Below, one piece after another: positions 7,064-15,767 of a DNA stretch of 64,000 bases. The DNA is taken from the NCBI GenBank assembly GCA_964388955.1, contig CAYMCO010000001.1, positions 186,001-250,000 on the forward strand, in the 5' to 3' direction. The stretch comes from CAYMCO01 sp964388955 (GTDB lineage Bacteria; Chloroflexota; Anaerolineae; Anaerolineales; E44-bin32). How positions within the stretch are numbered: position 1 is the stretch's first letter; each line of letters begins with the position of its first letter. Position numbers and translations under genes: made by a program. The notes beneath the pieces were generated by a model that saw only the letters and a program-made list of their open reading frames with translations, ran no database searches and had not been told where the DNA came from.

Positions 7064-8110
7064 ATGGATCTTCTGCTTTTCCTGGTGATACTTGGTGGCC
7101 TAATCATTGCGCATGAGCTGGGCCACTTCTTGATGTCTAGGCTGATGGGAATCCGGGTGAGAGAATTCGGCCTGGGGTTTCCGCCTCGTCTGTTGAAGGT
7201 CTACGAGGCAAAGGGCACCGAATACACACTGAACGCCATCCCCTTCGGCGGATTTGTCCGCATCGCGGGCGAAGATGATCCGTCTGTCGAAGGCGGGCTC
7301 GCTGGCGCGCAGAAGCGCATCCGCGCCGCCGTGCTGCTGGCCGGCCCTGTCGCCAACGTGCTGTTGGCGATCCTGGCGTTCATCCTGGCTTTCCGCTTCG
7401 CCATGCCGGACACCGAGAGGGTGCTCATTTCCCAGGTTGAGCCGGGCACTCCCGCCGCTGCGGCCGGCATCGAACCGGGAGATCTGGTGCTGACGGTGGA
7501 TGGCCAGCCGGTTACCGGATTTCAGAGCCTGCAGCACGACATCTCCGATCACATCGGCGAACCGACGAGAATCACGCTCCAGCGCGACACGCAGACGGTC
7601 ACCGTTGAACTCACCCCCCGAGAGCACTTTCCCGAGAATCAAGGACCCATCGGCGTAGTGCTGGGCTATCCGCTGCGCAAGGTCACCTGGCCCGAAGCAG
7701 CGGGATTTGGCCTGCGGACCACCTACTTGCAGTTCAATGAGATCATTCATCTTCCAGGCAAGCTCCTCAGCGGCGACGTCCAGCCGAACGAGGCGCGCAT
7801 CAGCGGCCTCAAAGGGATCTACGACATGATCTCCTGGGCGGCCAGTGTGGATCGGTCTGCCCAACGTCCCTTCGTCACGCTCAACATGGTGGGGGTGATC
7901 AGCATCGGATTGGCGCTTGCCAACCTGTTGCCCTTCCCGGCGCTCGATGGTGGGCGTATGATGTTCATCGCGATTGAGATTGTCCTGGGGAGGCGAATAA
8001 ACCCGAAGTACGAGAGCCTCGCCCACGCCTTGGGTTTCATCATCCTGCTCGCGCTCATGGTATATATCAATCTGCAGGATTTCATAAACCCGATCTCCCT
8101 TCCAAGATAG
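7064..8110 (+). CDS. rseP: RseP-type site-2 intramembrane zinc metalloprotease
   Basis: This protease cleaves substrates within the membrane, such as anti-sigma factors or signal-peptide remnants. HELGH at residues 17-21 in the first membrane segment is the HExxH zinc site, and LPFPALDGGR near residue 290 supplies the third ligand (LDG motif). GGFVRIAGE after the first segment is also typical. A single PDZ domain occupies about residues 120-195. The protein has 348 residues, normal for Gram-positive-like RseP with one PDZ. In many bacteria rseP lies beside dxr, cdsA or uppS; here it leads a HEAT-repeat/AEC/peptidase run instead. AGAGG precedes the ATG. Confidence 0.95.
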   Translation: MDLLLFLVILGGLIIAHELGHFLMSRLMGIRVREFGLGFPPRLLKVYEAKGTEYTLNAIPFGGFVRIAGEDDPSVEGGLAGAQKRIRAAVLLAGPVANVLLAILAFILAFRFAMPDTERVLISQVEPGTPAAAAGIEPGDLVLTVDGQPVTGFQSLQHDISDHIGEPTRITLQRDTQTVTVELTPREHFPENQGPIGVVLGYPLRKVTWPEAAGFGLRTTYLQFNEIIHLPGKLLSGDVQPNEARISGLKGIYDMISWAASVDRSAQRPFVTLNMVGVISIGLALANLLPFPALDGGRMMFIAIEIVLGRRINPKYESLAHALGFIILLALMVYINLQDFINPISLPR

Positions 8111-8129
8111 GTCCTCTGAGTAGGTGGAA

Positions 8130-9086
8130 ATGAACGGCCCCTTTGAAACTCTGTTGGCCATCCTTGGGGATGAGGGCCAACCCATTCCGACAGAACGGCT
8201 CTCAGAATTCTCCGACCCGGGGAGGGCGGAACTGGATTGCCTGCGCCGGGGCTGGCTGAATATTCCCCCAGAGCGCAGGCGGATTGTGATTTCCGAACTG
8301 GGCCGCATGGCGCTGGAGCATTTCGAGTTTCTTTTTGAGCCCGTAAACCGCCACGCAATGCAAGACCCGGATCCTGAGGTCCGTTCTCGCGCCATCGACA
8401 ACCTGTGGGAAAGCGAGGATCCGGATTTGGTCCTCCCACTCCTCGCGGCGGTACGCGCGGACACATCATCAGAAGTGCGAGCCGCCGCCGCGAGGGCGCT
8501 CGGCAAGTTCGTGTACCTGGCCGAGCTCGAAGAGCTGTCAGAGGGCCTTCGCCGAGATTTGGAGGAAACACTGATTACAGTCGCCAAGACCGACGAGGTG
8601 AGGCATGTTCGGCGACGGAGTGTGGAGTCCCTCGGCTACTCCTCCCGCCAGGAGGTGCGCCCGTTGATCGAGGAGGCTTACGCCGGCCCCGAATCCGACG
8701 ACCGGCTGACCGCTATCACAGCCATGGGTCGCTCCGCCGATGATGAGTGGGGACCTGACGTGATCGGCAATCTCCAGCACAGCGGCCCGCTGATCCGCGC
8801 CGCCGCGGCCCGCGCCGCGGGTGAGCTCGAATTGCGAGAATCGATCCCTGATCTGATCGATCTGCTGGAGGATGCTCACCAGGAAGTCCGGCGGCAGGCG
8901 ATCTGGGCCCTCGGCCAACTGGGAGGCGCGGAGGCCAAGTCCGCACTTTCTGAGCTGATGGAGACGGACATGGAGGATGAGATCTCCGATACCGTGCGCG
9001 ACGCTTTCGATCACCTCATCTTTCTGGAAGACACACGGGATATTCTACGCCTGGACTTCGACGAGGCAGAGGATCTCTTCGATTGA
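8130..9086 (+). CDS. HEAT-repeat protein
   Basis: This soluble acidic protein of about 318 residues is built of alpha-helical HEAT/PBS-lyase-type repeats. Units such as DPEVRSRAIDNLWES, SSEVRAAAARALGKF, GPLIRAAAARAAGEL and HQEVRRQAIWALGQL recur every 31-40 residues. Such proteins are protein-protein scaffolds and no catalytic motif is visible. An in-frame GTG at 8124 is possible, but the ATG at 8130 is better spaced from AGGTGG. It lies 19 bases after rseP, and its stop overlaps the TTG start of the next gene, so the three are co-translated. The C-terminal stretch is rich in Asp and Glu. The specific partner is unknown. Confidence 0.8.
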   Translation: MNGPFETLLAILGDEGQPIPTERLSEFSDPGRAELDCLRRGWLNIPPERRRIVISELGRMALEHFEFLFEPVNRHAMQDPDPEVRSRAIDNLWESEDPDLVLPLLAAVRADTSSEVRAAAARALGKFVYLAELEELSEGLRRDLEETLITVAKTDEVRHVRRRSVESLGYSSRQEVRPLIEEAYAGPESDDRLTAITAMGRSADDEWGPDVIGNLQHSGPLIRAAAARAAGELELRESIPDLIDLLEDAHQEVRRQAIWALGQLGGAEAKSALSELMETDMEDEISDTVRDAFDHLIFLEDTRDILRLDFDEAEDLFD

Positions 9087-9994
9087 CGCATATCGCGGCG
9101 CTCTTCGCCGATAACATCCTTCCCATCCTCGTCGCCGCCGCGATCGGGTTCATCTTGCAGCGCACGCTCAAGATCAATCCTCGCCCACTATCGCAGGTGG
9201 TGTTCTACGTATTCACACCGTGCCTGGTATTCTCGCTCTTGGTTTCATCCCAAATTCTCGCGGATGACATGGCGCGGATGGCGGGCCTTGCGCTTGCCGG
9301 CCTCCTGATAATGGCTGCGCTCAGTTGGGGCGCGGCCCGTCTGCTCCGGCTCCCCTTGAGTCTGACATCCGTATTCGTGCTCACCAGCACCTTTATGAAT
9401 TCCGGCAATTTCGGCTTGCCGCTGAACGAACTGGCCCTGGGCGAAGCCGCCCTCGCCTGGGCCAGTCTGTTCTTCATCACCAGTTCCTCCGTCGTCAACT
9501 CATTGGGGGTGTACATCGCCACTGCCGGAAGCGCCCGTCCGCTGGAAGCGCTGAAGGGATTGCTCAAGGTCCCTGTGATCTATATGATCCCGCTGGCACT
9601 CTTGGTGCGCTTCAGCGGCGTCGATCTCCCACAGCCTGTGTGGGTCCCGGTTCGGCTTCTCGGCTCCGCCGCCATACCGGTCATGCTGCTCCTGCTGGGG
9701 ATGCATATCGGCAGGTCAGGTTTGCCGAGGCAAAAAGGGCCGCTGATGCTCGCTGTCGCACTGCGCCTGCTCTTATCCCCGGCCATGCTCTGGGTCCTCG
9801 CCTCCCGCTTTGCGATGCCGGATATCGCACGCCAGGCAGCCATTCTTGAGTCGGCCACTCCCACCGCCGTCTATACAACCGTGCTTGCCAGCCAGTTTGA
9901 CCTGGACGCCGAATTCGCCAGCGGAACCGTTCTTGCATCCACTCTGCTTTGCCCACTCACCCTAACCCCACTCATTTCTCTCTTGGGAGGCTGA
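9083..9994 (+). CDS. AEC (auxin efflux carrier) family transporter
   Basis: This ten-helix permease has 303 residues and two five-helix halves. The family signature FMNSGNFGLPL lies in the fourth or fifth segment, and the C-terminal half carries ESATPTAVYTTVLA, equivalent to the conserved A-P-x-A region. Bacterial AEC proteins export or import small organic acids and related anions; the substrate cannot be deduced. The start is TTG at 9083, overlapping the upstream TGA. The gene also overlaps the predicted beginning of the downstream peptidase frame by up to 46 bases, so the group is one operon. Confidence 0.88.
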   Translation: MTHIAALFADNILPILVAAAIGFILQRTLKINPRPLSQVVFYVFTPCLVFSLLVSSQILADDMARMAGLALAGLLIMAALSWGAARLLRLPLSLTSVFVLTSTFMNSGNFGLPLNELALGEAALAWASLFFITSSSVVNSLGVYIATAGSARPLEALKGLLKVPVIYMIPLALLVRFSGVDLPQPVWVPVRLLGSAAIPVMLLLLGMHIGRSGLPRQKGPLMLAVALRLLLSPAMLWVLASRFAMPDIARQAAILESATPTAVYTTVLASQFDLDAEFASGTVLASTLLCPLTLTPLISLLGG

Positions 9995-11211
9995 CGATCC
10001 GACGCACCGGGATTTTGGCCCTTTGCTACCTGCTGACGATGACCTTTGCGTCGATGACCAAGGCAGCAGCCCAGACCGGCACGGCCGAGCTGGATGACAG
10101 CATCGAGTACCAGTTCGGCCAGTCTCTCGCATTCAGCGCTTCCATCTCCGCCGAACAAGGAATCCGGCGCGCCGCCGTCTTCTACCGCCCCGTCGGCGCC
10201 CAAGACACCTATGTGCTTGTGTCAGATTCACCCCCGGATCCATCATCGATCATCCTGATTCACGATTTGCGCGACCAACCACTTCCCCCGTTCCGGTCCA
10301 TTGAATACTGGTGGCAGGCGGATTTGGCGGACGGGGGGGAATTCTCCACTTCGCCGCAGACTTTCGTATACGCGGACGACCGGTTCCTGTGGGACACCAT
10401 CTCCGGGGAGGGGATTCGCCTGCATTGGTATGCAGGCGACCTGGCGCGCGCCCGGGCAGCGCTGGATCTGGCCGCCCAAGCGCTTGTGGATACCCGGCGG
10501 GATCTATCCTTGCCGGATCCAGGCGGGGTCGAAATCTATCTGTATGCTTCTCCGGAGGATCTGCAGAGCAGTCTGCAGCGCATCCCCGGGGACACAATCC
10601 ACGGTCAGGCTTTGATCCAGGAGGGCATCGTCCTGCTCGCCGCGCCGCTCGACGCGGAGGGCATGGATGAGCTCGAAAGGGGCATCCCTCACGAGCTCAC
10701 CCACCTGCTCCTTTCCAAACGCCTCGGTTCCACATATCCGGCGCTCCCAACCTGGCTCGACGAGGGGCTCGCCATCCTTCAGGAAACCTCCCCCCACGCT
10801 CAATATCGCATCGCGCTCGAGGATGCGGCCCGTTCCGGCGATCTCTTTCCACTGACGACCCTGTGCGCCTCCTTTCCAACGACAGGCCAGGGCGCAATCC
10901 TTGCATACGCGCAGAGCGCTTCCGTGGCCCAGTATGTCAAAGATGTATATGGAGTGGGCGCGATCTCTGCCCTGCTGGACGCCTATCAAGAAGGCGCCAC
11001 CTGTCGCGGCGGCGCGGAGCGAGTGCTGCGCCGCTCCCTGGAGGATCTGGACTACGAGTGGCGGTCGAGCCTCTCTCACAGGGCCTGGTGGCTCGCGGGC
11101 CTGCCGGCCTGGCTCCTTCCGGGGATCTGCTCCCTCCTGGCGCTGACGATCATCGCCTTCATCGCGTACCGGATCCGGCGCCGCAGGTCACGCAGCAAGG
11201 TGGGAGCATAA
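9949..11211 (+). CDS. secreted, membrane-anchored peptidase MA-like gluzincin
   Basis: This 420-residue protein has an N-terminal signal-type hydrophobic stretch (about residues 21-40 of this frame), an extracellular domain, and a C-terminal membrane helix followed by a basic RIRRRRSRSK tail. HELTH at about residues 245-249 is a zinc-binding HExxH site. The downstream LPTWLDEGLA supplies the glutamate ligand, the arrangement of peptidase MA-like gluzincins. The start is uncertain: TTG at 9949 overlaps the AEC gene, and GGGAGG at 9985-9990 suggests initiation at CTG 9991 or TTG 10015. The orientation would place the protease domain outside the cell. The substrate is unknown. Confidence 0.78.
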   Translation: MPTHPNPTHFSLGRLTIRRTGILALCYLLTMTFASMTKAAAQTGTAELDDSIEYQFGQSLAFSASISAEQGIRRAAVFYRPVGAQDTYVLVSDSPPDPSSIILIHDLRDQPLPPFRSIEYWWQADLADGGEFSTSPQTFVYADDRFLWDTISGEGIRLHWYAGDLARARAALDLAAQALVDTRRDLSLPDPGGVEIYLYASPEDLQSSLQRIPGDTIHGQALIQEGIVLLAAPLDAEGMDELERGIPHELTHLLLSKRLGSTYPALPTWLDEGLAILQETSPHAQYRIALEDAARSGDLFPLTTLCASFPTTGQGAILAYAQSASVAQYVKDVYGVGAISALLDAYQEGATCRGGAERVLRRSLEDLDYEWRSSLSHRAWWLAGLPAWLLPGICSLLALTIIAFIAYRIRRRRSRSKVGA

Positions 11212-11216
11212 GCGCG

Positions 11217-11516
11217 ATGTCCGCCGCCCAGCACACCATCCAGCGCCTGCACGCCGTTGTGCACGGATTCGTGCAGCGGGTCGGCTTCCGCCAATTCGCA
11301 GTTCGGCGGGCCCGATCGCTGGGGCTCACCGGCTGGATATGCAATCGGGCGGACGGCACGGTCGAGATTGCGGCGGAAGGCACTCGCGAGGATCTCGAAG
11401 CATTCCTGCACCAAATCTGCAAGGGACCGACCTATGCACGTGTTGAGCGCGTGGAACTGGAATGGGGCGAGCCCAGGCAGGATCTCGACCACTTCCAAAT
11501 CCGGTTCACCCCGTGA
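11217..11516 (+). CDS. acyP: acylphosphatase
   Basis: This small alpha/beta enzyme hydrolyses acyl phosphates such as acetyl phosphate or carbamoyl phosphate. The 99-residue product carries the catalytic-loop motif HGFVQRVGFRQF near its N-terminus, with the phosphate-binding Arg, and GWICNRADGTVE containing the catalytic Asn. In the standard motif the second Gly of GxVQGV is common; it is Arg here. The ATG at 11217 is preceded by GGGAG at about 11202-11206 and lies 5 bases after the peptidase stop, so the gene is last in the rseP run. The enzyme is cytoplasmic and usually a housekeeping activity. Confidence 0.92.
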   Translation: MSAAQHTIQRLHAVVHGFVQRVGFRQFAVRRARSLGLTGWICNRADGTVEIAAEGTREDLEAFLHQICKGPTYARVERVELEWGEPRQDLDHFQIRFTP

Positions 11517-11559
11517 TCGACGTGCCGGCATCCATTCGCCCCAGCTATCCCGCTGCCGC

Positions 11560-12270
11560 CTAGTCCGAATCGAAACCCAGGCCCTTGGCCTTCAACGAAA
11601 CGAACCGGTTCCGCCCGATCACGATATGATCCAGCAATTCTATGTCGAGCATCCTGCCCGCCTCCGCGATGGCGCGCGTCACCGCCGCATCCTCCGGGCT
11701 CGGGCTGGGATCTCCACTGGGATGGTTGTGGGCGACGATGATGGCCGCCGCGTTTTCCCGGATCGCATCGCGAAACACCTCTCCGATCCGTATCATGGAG
11801 GCGTTGAGCGATCCACGGTACACGTCATTCTGCCGGAGCACACGATTGCGGGTGTCCAGCATCAGCACCCTGAAATGCTCTTGTTCCAGCGCACCCATCT
11901 CGTATTGGATCAAATCGGCAGCGTCCTGGGGGGAGCGGATGACCGGTTTCTCGCCTTGGTCGGCCACCGCGAGCCGGCGACCGACTTCGATCGCCGCCTT
12001 GATCTGAGCGGCCTTGGCCGGCCCCACACCCGGGACGGCGCGCAGCTCCCCGAAGGAGGCCCGATGCATCCCCGCCAGACCCCCCAGGAGTTGCAGCAGC
12101 GAACGCGCCAGCTCGACCGCGCTTCTCCCTCGAACCCCGGTCCTCAGCAAGATGGCGATCAACTCTGCATCGGCAAGCGCCTGAGCCCCGAGCCGCTGAA
12201 GGCGCTCGCGCGGCCGCTCTCGTGAGGCGAGATCCTTGATGCGATATCCGCCCTCCGGAAGGCCTTTCAT
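11560..12270 (-). CDS. radC: RadC/JAB-domain protein (MPN family)
   Basis: The 236-residue protein shows the full-length RadC arrangement. An N-terminal UPF0758 helical part contains a helix-hairpin-helix (VPGVGPAKAAQIKAA, about residues 79-93). A C-terminal JAB/MPN metalloprotease-like domain follows, with the HNHPSGD motif near residue 180. The helix-hairpin-helix implies DNA association. The biochemical role of RadC is unresolved; an early link to radiation resistance was not upheld. It is convergent with acyP (44-base gap) and divergent from the zinc-ribbon gene. Confidence 0.93.
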   Translation of the reverse strand: MKGLPEGGYRIKDLASRERPRERLQRLGAQALADAELIAILLRTGVRGRSAVELARSLLQLLGGLAGMHRASFGELRAVPGVGPAKAAQIKAAIEVGRRLAVADQGEKPVIRSPQDAADLIQYEMGALEQEHFRVLMLDTRNRVLRQNDVYRGSLNASMIRIGEVFRDAIRENAAAIIVAHNHPSGDPSPSPEDAAVTRAIAEAGRMLDIELLDHIVIGRNRFVSLKAKGLGFDSD

Positions 12271-12396
12271 CGTCTATCCCCCTTTGCTCATCGTTTCCAA
12301 CATGCGTGTCCGGCCCGCCGAGAATCCTCGCCGCGAATCGCGTGTCAACCCCGCCCCTTGTGGATCGAAGCTTGCATCCTTCGCATTGGGGCGGCG

Positions 12397-12405
12397 TGCT
12401 ATAAT
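12397..12405 (+). promoter_or_regulatory. extended -10 promoter of the zinc-ribbon membrane gene
   Basis: TGCTATAAT at 12397-12405; no clear -35. It is the same GTGCTATAATC block seen before hisS and the gene at 17149. The start codon lies 20 bases downstream of the -10, with GAGGAG in between. Confidence 0.6.
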
Positions 12406-12425
12406 CCGCGATCGAGGAGCGGGAA

Positions 12426-12914
12426 ATGGATCAATTGCTGCAGAATCTCAACTTGGGACAACTGCTCACCTATCTATCTGCCGCGTTCATCGCGTTCCTC
12501 ATCGCCCTCTGGCTTAGCCTGATTGTCTGGACCGTCCGTGACCTGCGCTCCCGCACCCAGGATCCTCTTACCCCGATTCTCGCTGCGCTGCTGGTCGGCT
12601 TGCTCGGCCCCGCCGGGCTCCTCATCTATGTGATCCTTCGGCCGCGAACGACGCTGGAGGATGCATACCAGCAGACGCTCGAGACGGAGGCACTCCTAGC
12701 CACTGTCGCAGACGCCACCCTGTGTCCGGGATGCGGGGCGCACACCCGATCTGATTGGCAGATCTGCCCCCAGTGTCACACTCGGCTCCGAAAACCTTGC
12801 AGCCGGTGCGGCCAGCTATTGGACTTGCCCTGGAAACTCTGCCCCTACTGCACCGCGCCGGCGCCGGAGGTCCAGCCGCGGGAGGCACAACGGATTGCGC
12901 TCAGCGAGGACTAG
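12426..12914 (+). CDS. membrane protein with double zinc ribbon
   Basis: The 162-residue protein has two N-terminal membrane segments (about residues 13-36 and 46-70). A soluble tail carries four Cys pairs spaced as zinc knuckles: CPGCG, CPQCH, CSRCG and CPYCT, about residues 99-141. This is a DZANK-type double zinc ribbon facing the cytoplasm. Such tails mediate nucleic acid or protein binding; no enzyme motif is visible. It has its own extended -10 promoter and Shine-Dalgarno and looks monocistronic, convergent with enolase. The function is unknown. Confidence 0.75.
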   Translation: MDQLLQNLNLGQLLTYLSAAFIAFLIALWLSLIVWTVRDLRSRTQDPLTPILAALLVGLLGPAGLLIYVILRPRTTLEDAYQQTLETEALLATVADATLCPGCGAHTRSDWQICPQCHTRLRKPCSRCGQLLDLPWKLCPYCTAPAPEVQPREAQRIALSED

Positions 12915-12972
12915 CTGTTCGCTCTGATCCCCATCCCCGTCGTGTCCGGCCCGAAGGGCTCGGCCACGATCA

Positions 12973-14265
12973 TCATCCCTTGATGTGCAACACTGCCCCC
13001 GCGTAGCCCGCCGCATCTCCCAACTCCTCCTCTATGCGCAGGAGTTGGTTATACTTGGCAACCCGTTCGCTCCTCGCGGGCGCTCCGGTCTTGATTTGGC
13101 CGGTGTTCAGGGCGACGCTCAAGTCCGCGATTGTAGTATCCTCGGTCTCCCCCGAACGGTGGGAGGTGACGGCATTCCAGCCCGCTCCTTGGCATAGGCG
13201 GACCGCCTCGATCGTCTCGCTCAGCGTACCGATCTGATTCAGTTTCACCAGCAGAGCGTTGCAGGCTCTCGATTCGATGGCCCTGGAGACACGCGCCGGG
13301 TTCGTGACCAGGAGATCATCCCCGACGATTTGAATGCGGTCGCCCAATTCGGATTCGATCCTTTCCCAGTTTTCCCAATCATCCTGGGCCAACCCGTCCT
13401 CCAGCGAGAAGATCGGATATTCGTCCACCCAGCCCGACCAGAAAGAGACCATCTCTTCCCCGGTCAATTCCCTGCCCTCGCTGCGCAGACGATAGATGTT
13501 GGCATCGGTGTCATAGAACTCCGAAGCCGCCGGATCCAGGGCGATGCTCACCTCGTCGGGTACCCGATAGCCGGCATTCTCCACCGCCTCGAGGATGACG
13601 TCAATCGCCTCGGAATTCGCTCCCAGCGCCGGGGCATAGCCGCCCTCATCCCCCACAAGCGTCACGTAGCCATGTTTCTTGAGGACCGAATTGAGCGCAT
13701 GGTAGATCTCCGCGCCCCAGCGCAACGCCTCCCGGAAACTCGGCGCCCCCAAGGGCATCACCATGAACTCCTGAAAATCGGTCGATTGCCACCCGGTATG
13801 CGCACCACCGTTCAATATATTGAACATCGGAACCGGCAGCAGGTGCGCTCCTGCGCCGCCGATATAGCGGTACAGCGGAAGCCCCACCGACGCGGCCGCA
13901 GCCTTTGCCACGGCCAGGCTCGTCCCCAAGATGGCATTCGCACCGAGGCGTGTCTTGTGTTCGCTGCCGTCCAGCTCGATGAGCGCCAAATCGATCCCGC
14001 GCTGCTCCAGGGCGTCCCATCCGACCAGCGCCTCCGCGATCTCCTCATTCACATTCCGGACAGCCCGCAGCACGCCCTTTCCGCCGTAACGATCCGCCTC
14101 CCCGTCGCGCAGCTCCAAGGCCTCATGGATGCCAGTGGATGCCCCCGATGGAACAATGGCCCGTCCATCCGCGCCGCCGGCAAGGGAAACTTCCACCTCG
14201 ACGGTTGGATTGCCGCGCGAATCAAGCACCTCGCGCCCATGAATGGATTCGATAATGGTGTGCAT
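12973..14265 (-). CDS. eno: enolase
   Basis: This glycolytic enzyme interconverts 2-phosphoglycerate and phosphoenolpyruvate. The 430-residue length is normal once the start is placed at ATG 14265, giving the usual MHTIIESIHGREVLDSRGNP N-terminus; longer frames upstream have no homologous sequence. Visible signatures are PSGASTGIHEALELRD (substrate loop), VGDEGGYAP, the metal-binding Asp and Glu in SIALDPA and FSLEDGLAQDDW, the catalytic lysine in LLVKLNQIGT, and the C-terminal SHRSGETEDT. A -10 lies at 14300-14305. It is cytoplasmic and monocistronic here. Confidence 0.98.
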   Translation of the reverse strand: MHTIIESIHGREVLDSRGNPTVEVEVSLAGGADGRAIVPSGASTGIHEALELRDGEADRYGGKGVLRAVRNVNEEIAEALVGWDALEQRGIDLALIELDGSEHKTRLGANAILGTSLAVAKAAAASVGLPLYRYIGGAGAHLLPVPMFNILNGGAHTGWQSTDFQEFMVMPLGAPSFREALRWGAEIYHALNSVLKKHGYVTLVGDEGGYAPALGANSEAIDVILEAVENAGYRVPDEVSIALDPAASEFYDTDANIYRLRSEGRELTGEEMVSFWSGWVDEYPIFSLEDGLAQDDWENWERIESELGDRIQIVGDDLLVTNPARVSRAIESRACNALLVKLNQIGTLSETIEAVRLCQGAGWNAVTSHRSGETEDTTIADLSVALNTGQIKTGAPARSERVAKYNQLLRIEEELGDAAGYAGAVLHIKG

Positions 14266-14299
14266 CCCAATACCCTCGCTTCCCGCGTTTCTGCCGTGC

Positions 14300-14305
14300 A
14301 TTATA
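14300..14305 (-). promoter_or_regulatory. -10 element of the enolase promoter
   Basis: Minus-strand TATAAT, preceded by TTG, lies 34 bases upstream of the eno ATG; no good -35 was found. GAGGG lies in the short leader. Confidence 0.5.
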
Positions 14306-14578
14306 CAACCGGCCCTGCCCGCCAAAGAAATCGCCTGCCGGAACTGGGGCTTAAGACCCAGCCTTCGCCTCCTCGAGGGCCAAATAACGGGCCCTTCGAG
14401 CGCGTTTGCGGCGAGCGCCTCAGCGCTTCCCTTGGGGTTGCAGCACTTCGTGGAGCCGCCCGGGCAACGGGGCATTCATCGGGCTGTGCTCCGTCTCCCC
14501 AAAGCCCCATCCTCCACAGCACGGGCAAACCCATGGGGTCCCCTACGGGTCCCGATGATACGCACCGGGCAGCAGCCG

Positions 14579-14587
14579 TGCTAAAAT
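14579..14587 (+). promoter_or_regulatory. extended -10 placed for leaderless transcription of the cysteine desulfurase
   Basis: TGCTAAAAT at 14579-14587 with only seven bases before the ATG at 14595. A normal start point would fall on or next to the A of that ATG. There is no Shine-Dalgarno sequence. An alternative ATG at 14586 overlaps the -10 itself and is not credible if this promoter is real. Confidence 0.55.
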
Positions 14588-14594
14588 GCCCACT

Positions 14595-15767
14595 ATGGCT
14601 CATATATATCTGGATCACGCCGCTTCCACACCGCTCGACGAGGCTGCTCTCGAGGCCATGCTTCCCTTTTTCTCAGAGCATTACGGCAATCCCTCATCGG
14701 TGCACTACTTTGGGCAGCGCGCGGAGGCTGCCGTTGAGGAGGCACGTGACACCATGGCTGCTTCCCTGGGCGCCTCCTCCTCTGAACTCATCTTCACGGC
14801 GTGCGGCTCAGAAAGCGACAATATCGCGATACGCGGCGCGGCTTTTGCCGAGCGAGAGCGGCGCGGCGCCAACCATATCCTCACCAGCCCAGTGGAGCAC
14901 GCCGCCGTTCTAAAGACTGTCCAGCAGCTCGAAGCGCTGCACGGCTTCGAAGTGGAATTCCTGCCTGTTGACGAATACGGCCGCATCTCGCCTGATGACC
15001 TCCGGTCCCGCATCCGTCCGGACACCATAATGGTCTCCGTCATCTTCGCCAACAACGAAGTCGGGACCATCAATCCTATCCCTGAACTGGCCGCCGTTTG
15101 CCGCCAGCAAGGTGTCCTATTCCATACCGACGCTGTCCAGGCTGCCGGTCAAATCGACATCAACCTCGGCCAACTTGACATTGACCTGCTCTCCCTCGGA
15201 GGGCACAAGTTCTACGGCCCCAAAGGCGTGGGCGCCCTGTATGTCAGAGAAGGGACTCCAATGATTCCCCCCATCACCGGTGGAGGGCAGGAGTTCGGGC
15301 TGCGGCCCGGCACGCACAATGTCCCCTTGATTGTAGGCATGGCCCGCGCGCTGGAGATCACAAAGCAGGGTATGGGGCAGTACAACGCCCATTTCGTCGA
15401 GCTGCGCGATCGTGTCATTCAGGGTCTGACTCGCCTGATCCCCAGATCCCAACTCACAGGGCACCCCCAGCAGCGCTTGCCCAACCACGCCTCTTTTGTA
15501 TTCCGTGACGTGGACGGCAACCAACTGCTGGCCGCGCTGGATCTGGCTGGATTTGCCTGCTCCTCGGGCTCGGCGTGCAAGACGGGGCTTCCCGAGCCAT
15601 CGGAATGCCTGCTGGCCCTGGGACTTGGGAGAGAATGGGCCATGGGCTCTCTGCGGGTGACGGTGGGGCGCCACACACGGCAGGAGGATATCACCGCTTT
15701 CCTCGATGCGGCCCCGGGGATAATCGAGCGTCTGCGCTCGCCGGCCCCCTCCGGTTCTCTTCCATGA
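14595..15767 (+). CDS. cysteine desulfurase (IscS/NifS family)
   Basis: This PLP enzyme removes sulfur from cysteine as an enzyme-bound persulfide for tRNA thiolation and Fe-S clusters. The 390-residue product starts with the typical IYLDHAASTPLDEAALEAM. The PLP lysine lies in SLGGHKFYGPKGVG, and the catalytic cysteine is probably within the ACSSGSACKTG loop near residue 325. The short SSGSAC loop variant is the NifS/IscS group I type. The start at 14595 is preferred because a -10 lies seven bases upstream. mnmA follows with a 4-base ATGA overlap, so a main client is predicted to be 2-thiouridine synthesis; ThiI (32590-33807) would need the same sulfur donor. Confidence 0.95.
   Translation: MAHIYLDHAASTPLDEAALEAMLPFFSEHYGNPSSVHYFGQRAEAAVEEARDTMAASLGASSSELIFTACGSESDNIAIRGAAFAERERRGANHILTSPVEHAAVLKTVQQLEALHGFEVEFLPVDEYGRISPDDLRSRIRPDTIMVSVIFANNEVGTINPIPELAAVCRQQGVLFHTDAVQAAGQIDINLGQLDIDLLSLGGHKFYGPKGVGALYVREGTPMIPPITGGGQEFGLRPGTHNVPLIVGMARALEITKQGMGQYNAHFVELRDRVIQGLTRLIPRSQLTGHPQQRLPNHASFVFRDVDGNQLLAALDLAGFACSSGSACKTGLPEPSECLLALGLGREWAMGSLRVTVGRHTRQEDITAFLDAAPGIIERLRSPAPSGSLP

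Noticed and set aside
9949..9994. Frameshift joining the AEC transporter and the peptidase
   Set aside because: The two frames encode unrelated, complete families with their own termini; the overlap is only an uncertain start.
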